From contig CAZJYC010000035.1 of assembly GCA_964550165.1 (NCBI GenBank), positions 1-25,005 on the forward strand: 25,005 bases of DNA, read 5' to 3'. Made by a program: the position numbers and the translations under genes. Positions 21,743 through 25,005 of the stretch are shown here, piece after piece (positions within the stretch are counted from its first letter, which is position 1; the number at the start of each line of letters is the position of its first letter). Under the pieces are notes generated by a model, which was not told where the DNA came from, did no database searches, and worked only from the letters and a program-made list of their open reading frames with translations. This stretch comes from CAZJYC01 sp964550165. Lineage in GTDB: Bacteria > Acidobacteriota > Aminicenantia > Aminicenantales > Aminicenantaceae.

Positions 21743-24700
21743 TTAATATTCTCCGTTGAGGATAAAAGCAGCCCAGTAGTAAGGATGCGAATATCCATTT
21801 TTCATCATTTCCAGTTTGGCCAAGCGCAGCGATTGAGATTTGCTCTTTCCTTCAGAAAGAAATTGATAGAAGAGATGCATGAATTGAGCCGAAGACTTAT
21901 CCGCTACGTTCCACAAAGTAGAGACCACGGAACGCGCTCCGGCGTAAAAAAAAGTTCGGGGAAGGCCAAAGATTCCTTCGCCTTTTTCTATTTTTCCCCT
22001 TCCTGTCTGGCATGCGGAAAGGACGACAAGTTCCGGCTGCAGCCTGAGATTATAAATTTCCCTGACAGTCAGAAAGCCATCTTCATCAACACTGTTCTCA
22101 GCGGTTAAAACCAGAGCTGAGCGAAAAGGAAAAACTTCGTCAAGGAATGCGTGGCAGGCGAAATGAATGATACGGTATTCGTCCAGAGGCAGGTTCTTGA
22201 CAGTATTTTCGCTGGCCTCATTTTCCAGATAGATATCCCTTTTTTTCCCGGGGAAAAATTTAGCAATTTTTTTAACTTCCTTCACAGTATAGGGAATCGG
22301 CGATAAACTGTAGCCATGCCCCTTATATAATTCCATAAGTATTTCAGCCGGATTTTTATGTTTTTTTTGTTCTCGGGACGGTTTAAAATAATGAGACGAA
22401 TTTCCGAATCCGAGAAAGTCTTTGGAGTATTGTCTTTCCGCAAACTCATTCTTCAAATAAAAGAGCAATGAGGCAGAAGGTGAATAGGAAATCGTGTATT
22501 TTGAGATTAAATAATTTTTTTCTGATATTGGGTCAGGGTCTTTCATGACTAGGGTCTCAAATGGCATATAATGAAGAACTCCATCCGGGATGATCACCAG
22601 GTTTTTTACAGAATTCGAGATTTCTGTCTCTGTAGGTTGAAGCAGCATGTTGTAGAAACGCCTGGCTTCTGATTTACTCCTGAAATCCTTAATTGGAGTA
22701 TCTGATATGATTTTCAGATAAGGTTTCATGGAGTTTAAAATTTCCTCGCGTGATGGAAGGGGAAAGATTTTAAATGAATCATTCGAAATGAGAAACATTA
22801 AAGACATCTTTTCGCCCAGAAAATATTCGAGAATTATTGTCTCTTTATCTAGCACCTTATCCTGGATCGACTCAATCGGGCATGGCTTTTGAGCTATTAT
22901 TGCCGCGACCTCCGGGTTTTCCTGGCGCATCTCCGATATCAACGCATTGTACCTATCTTCAGCCTCGAATAACTTATTGTTGATTTCTGCTCTTTCTTTC
23001 TCAGAAATATCCGGGCCTGAAAGAATTTTGATAAAGCCAAGAATTTTATCGGAGAGCTCTTTTTCTCTCTCCCTCATTTCTTCAGGCAATTTTTTATAAA
23101 TATCGGTTTGAGATTCCTTAAGAATCTCCAGAAAGCTAGCTGCCTTTGCCTTCTCAACAAGGTTATAAATCTCCATCGCAGTTTTCTTTGAACTGTCCTC
23201 TAATAACTGTTTGTAATAAAGGTCGATAAGGCATTCATAAACTTTGAATTTTCTCCGGAAATATCCCACTTTTTCTACATCGAGGACGATCTGACTTTTT
23301 ACCCTATCGATAATCTCTATGGATTTTTTATAGCTTTCTACGGCTAGGTCGTACTTTTTCTGCTTTTCAACGCATTGACCGAGCCCGAAATAGGCTTCCC
23401 AGAGAAGCATGATTTCTCTGGATTTTTCACCAAGCATTATTGCCTCAGCAAAGGCAGATTCGGCCTCTTGATAATCGGGTAAGTTCAAGTAAGTGAAGCC
23501 TGTGTTGTTGAGAGCCATCCCTAGCAAACTAATATGTCGGCCGCCTTCAGCTTTTTTGAGTGCCCTTTTAAAATATCTGAGTGCGATATGATATTTGTTC
23601 ATGTCGAGATAGATGCTGCCAATATTATTTAAAGACATAATCTCCATCCGCTTGTTTTTGGAGCTCTGTGACAATTCCAGACATTCACTAAAATGGCTGA
23701 GTGCCTTGTAATAATCAGACTTATCTTCAGATATTGAAGCTAAGTTTTTGAATATAATCCCTAAATTATTGTGTCCATGAGATATTAATTTATTGTTGCC
23801 TGTCTGTTTATCCATCTCCAATGCTTCAGAGAAGAAATCCAGAGATTTTTTGAATTCGCCAATGAAAAAATAAATATTGGCAATATTTTTAAGATTGATA
23901 GAAATATCTGTTTTGTTCTTTAACTTGCGCGCGATTTCAAGCGCTTCCAGGTAATTGCTCAGCGCATGAGAATAATTACCTTCTTTTGTGTGATAATTTG
24001 CGATATTGTTCAGTGCATATCCCGTTTCAATCCTGTGATTCAGGCTGCGGGAAATTTCTAAACACTGTTGATTCACCCCAAGATAATTTTTGATATCAGA
24101 GATTGCCAGATAAGAAATGCTCGATTGACGCAGACATTTCAGTTCATGATACTGGCTTCCTATTTCCCTGGCGATAATTATTGCTTTCTCGAAGCTTTGA
24201 ATAGATTCAGGCATTTTTCCTGCGCTGCGGAGTTTTTTCCCTTCGTTATACAGGCTGAATATTTCAAGGATTTTGTGACATTCTTGGCTTTTTTTTGTGA
24301 GATTCAGTTTTTCAGCCAGTGAAAGAGCTTGCTTATAAAATTCTGAGGATTCTTCTATCTGGCCCGTATTCCAATGAAGCAGGCCTAAATTCATAAGGCA
24401 ATCAATCTTGTTTTTCCCGTCGCCAGCCGCGGAGGCAAGGTTGAGCGCCTTTGATAAAAACTCCAGGCTCTGTTCGAAGTTTCCCTCGCTCAATAGTTTT
24501 TTCCCTGAATTCATCAGAGATTTGATATCTTGCGGATGATAATCCGTTCCGGCCGGCAGTTTTGCAGATATCGGTACGAGAAGTAAAGTCAAAAAGAACG
24601 CAAGAACGATAAATATCTTAGAAAAGTTATGAAGTTTGATGCGTCCGGCAGGACCTGATTCTGGAGATTTTATTTTTTTCTCGTTAAAAAAACGTCTCAT
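21743..24700 (-). CDS. Exported TPR-CHAT caspase-like peptidase
   Basis: A 985-residue protein. A basic N-terminus and hydrophobic helix (about 27-46) mark export or membrane anchoring. TPR units fill about 55-465 (ALNNIANYHTKEGNYSHALSNYLEAL-like repeats, given here only in outline), followed by a charged coiled-coil-like linker (about 500-600). The C-terminal CHAT domain (about 615-985) keeps the cysteine-protease dyad: His850 in IIHFACHAFLD and Cys897 in VVLSACQTG, plus the usual GEGIFGLPRTFFYAGARSVVSTLW and a terminal YYWAAFILNG. CHAT peptidases are caspase/separase relatives that often cut one dedicated partner. ATG 24700 has only a GAAGGGT close by. It converges on the anti-sigma gene and has no neighbour on its own strand. 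The substrate is unknown; the anti-sigma factor or the Cys-rich protein are candidates by proximity only. Confidence 0.88.
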   Translation of the reverse strand: MRRFFNEKKIKSPESGPAGRIKLHNFSKIFIVLAFFLTLLLVPISAKLPAGTDYHPQDIKSLMNSGKKLLSEGNFEQSLEFLSKALNLASAAGDGKNKIDCLMNLGLLHWNTGQIEESSEFYKQALSLAEKLNLTKKSQECHKILEIFSLYNEGKKLRSAGKMPESIQSFEKAIIIAREIGSQYHELKCLRQSSISYLAISDIKNYLGVNQQCLEISRSLNHRIETGYALNNIANYHTKEGNYSHALSNYLEALEIARKLKNKTDISINLKNIANIYFFIGEFKKSLDFFSEALEMDKQTGNNKLISHGHNNLGIIFKNLASISEDKSDYYKALSHFSECLELSQSSKNKRMEIMSLNNIGSIYLDMNKYHIALRYFKRALKKAEGGRHISLLGMALNNTGFTYLNLPDYQEAESAFAEAIMLGEKSREIMLLWEAYFGLGQCVEKQKKYDLAVESYKKSIEIIDRVKSQIVLDVEKVGYFRRKFKVYECLIDLYYKQLLEDSSKKTAMEIYNLVEKAKAASFLEILKESQTDIYKKLPEEMREREKELSDKILGFIKILSGPDISEKERAEINNKLFEAEDRYNALISEMRQENPEVAAIIAQKPCPIESIQDKVLDKETIILEYFLGEKMSLMFLISNDSFKIFPLPSREEILNSMKPYLKIISDTPIKDFRSKSEARRFYNMLLQPTETEISNSVKNLVIIPDGVLHYMPFETLVMKDPDPISEKNYLISKYTISYSPSASLLFYLKNEFAERQYSKDFLGFGNSSHYFKPSREQKKHKNPAEILMELYKGHGYSLSPIPYTVKEVKKIAKFFPGKKRDIYLENEASENTVKNLPLDEYRIIHFACHAFLDEVFPFRSALVLTAENSVDEDGFLTVREIYNLRLQPELVVLSACQTGRGKIEKGEGIFGLPRTFFYAGARSVVSTLWNVADKSSAQFMHLFYQFLSEGKSKSQSLRLAKLEMMKNGYSHPYYWAAFILNGEY

Positions 24701-24914
24701 ACCCTTCAGGCTCTTTTTTATATTTTGGCTAACAACGAGCCATTCATTGTTAATCGCTTTATTTTAGACGAAGATATATGAATAAAACAACTTTAAATTT
24801 AACTATAATTTTTAGAGTGAAAAAAAGATAATTTTTGTTGAATCGAGAAAGCGTTTGATTATTTTTTATAGACTGCAAATAAAACCTGAAAAAACCTCCT
24901 GGTTTATTGGCTAA
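24701..24914. other. AT-rich intergenic region before the tRNA
   Basis: No gene is seen. It should contain the CHAT gene promoter, but no good -35/-10 pair is evident. A 6-base inverted repeat, TAACAA (24730-24735) and TTGTTA (24747-24752), lies 30 bases upstream of the CHAT start and could be an operator. Confidence 0.4.
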
Positions 24915-24943
24915 TTTACAATAGCTTTTTGATAGGTTATTAT
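24915..24943 (+). promoter_or_regulatory. Promoter of tRNA-Arg
   Basis: TTTACA (24915-24920), a 17-base spacer, TATTAT (24938-24943), five of six matches at each. An overlapping TATAAT is at 24941-24946. The tRNA starts 13 bases further on. Confidence 0.55.
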
Positions 24944-24956
24944 AATTCAGCAAGGC

Positions 24957-25005
24957 GCGCCTGTAGCTCAGGGGATAGAGCGGCGGACTCCGGATCCGTA
25001 GGTCG
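24957..25005 (+). tRNA. tRNA-Arg, anticodon CCG (3' end outside the window)
   Basis: The acceptor 5' strand GCGCCTG, then TA at positions 8-9, D arm GCTC-AGGGGATA-GAGC, anticodon stem GCGGA pairing TCCGT (one G-U), and loop CTCCGGA with anticodon CCG, reading CGG (Arg). The window ends in the variable loop (AGGTCG), so the T arm and 3' acceptor strand are not visible. tRNA genes are frequent integration sites, but no integrase is seen in this window. Confidence 0.9.

Noticed and set aside
1..25005. CRISPR array, insertion sequence, prophage or riboswitch
   Set aside because: No regularly spaced repeats, transposase, integrase, phage genes or recognisable riboswitch cores were seen on reading either strand. 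The TPR-CHAT protein is not near any cas gene, so it is not a type III-E CRISPR component.

Overview
The window reads as a stretch of chromosome from a Gram-negative, probably anaerobic or heterotrophic bacterium. Exported proteins dominate: many ORFs open with Sec signal peptides, two look like outer-membrane beta-barrels, and several are large TPR proteins. The family mix (paired DUF3857/transglutaminase proteins, a DUF5916 protein, TldD/TldE, a URO-D family protein, a TPR-CHAT protein beside an ECF sigma factor) is one I associate with the Acidobacteriota/Aminicenantes part of the tree. That placement is inference from gene content, since no rRNA or other marker is present.

Layout. Bases 192-4523 (minus strand) hold a compact three-gene cassette: nucleotide-sugar SDR enzyme, membrane GT2 glycosyltransferase, and a TPR plus beta-barrel outer-membrane protein, with a good promoter at 4641-4669. 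This looks like a small surface-polysaccharide synthesis and export unit. Bases 4771-6948 (minus) encode a DUF5916 outer-membrane protein with its own promoter. Bases 7176-7453 hold a frameshifted C-terminal scrap of a GH29 alpha-L-fucosidase. Bases 7582-9168 (plus) encode a secreted GHL10/DUF187-type glycoside hydrolase. Bases 9260-13407 (minus) encode two translationally coupled DUF3857/transglutaminase-like exported proteins, one with an intact Cys-His-Asp triad and one that has lost the Cys and His. Bases 13517-15472 (minus) encode an exported metzincin-type zinc protease fused to about 13 TPRs. Bases 15612-16661 (plus) encode a URO-D family protein.

Bases 16909-18129 contain a clear rearrangement scar. 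The C-terminal end of a sulfatase (minus strand) and the C-terminal two thirds of TldD (plus strand) abut within a few bases at about 17236, both lacking their 5' parts. An intact tldE/pmbA follows at 18146-19468. Together with the fucosidase scrap, this suggests decay of a glycan-degradation locus, or an assembly join at 17236.

Bases 19820-24700 form the most interesting accessory block: a 12-cysteine exported small protein (minus), an ECF sigma factor and its zinc-finger membrane anti-sigma factor (plus, overlapping), and a convergent 985-residue exported TPR-CHAT caspase-like protein (minus). The sigma gene is preceded by a promoter, a perfect inverted repeat and a seven-codon leader ORF whose stop overlaps the sigma start. 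The window ends inside a tRNA-Arg(CCG) gene with its promoter.

Base composition is visibly mosaic: the DUF5916 and DUF3857 genes are GC-rich, while the sigma/anti-sigma/CHAT block is AT-rich.
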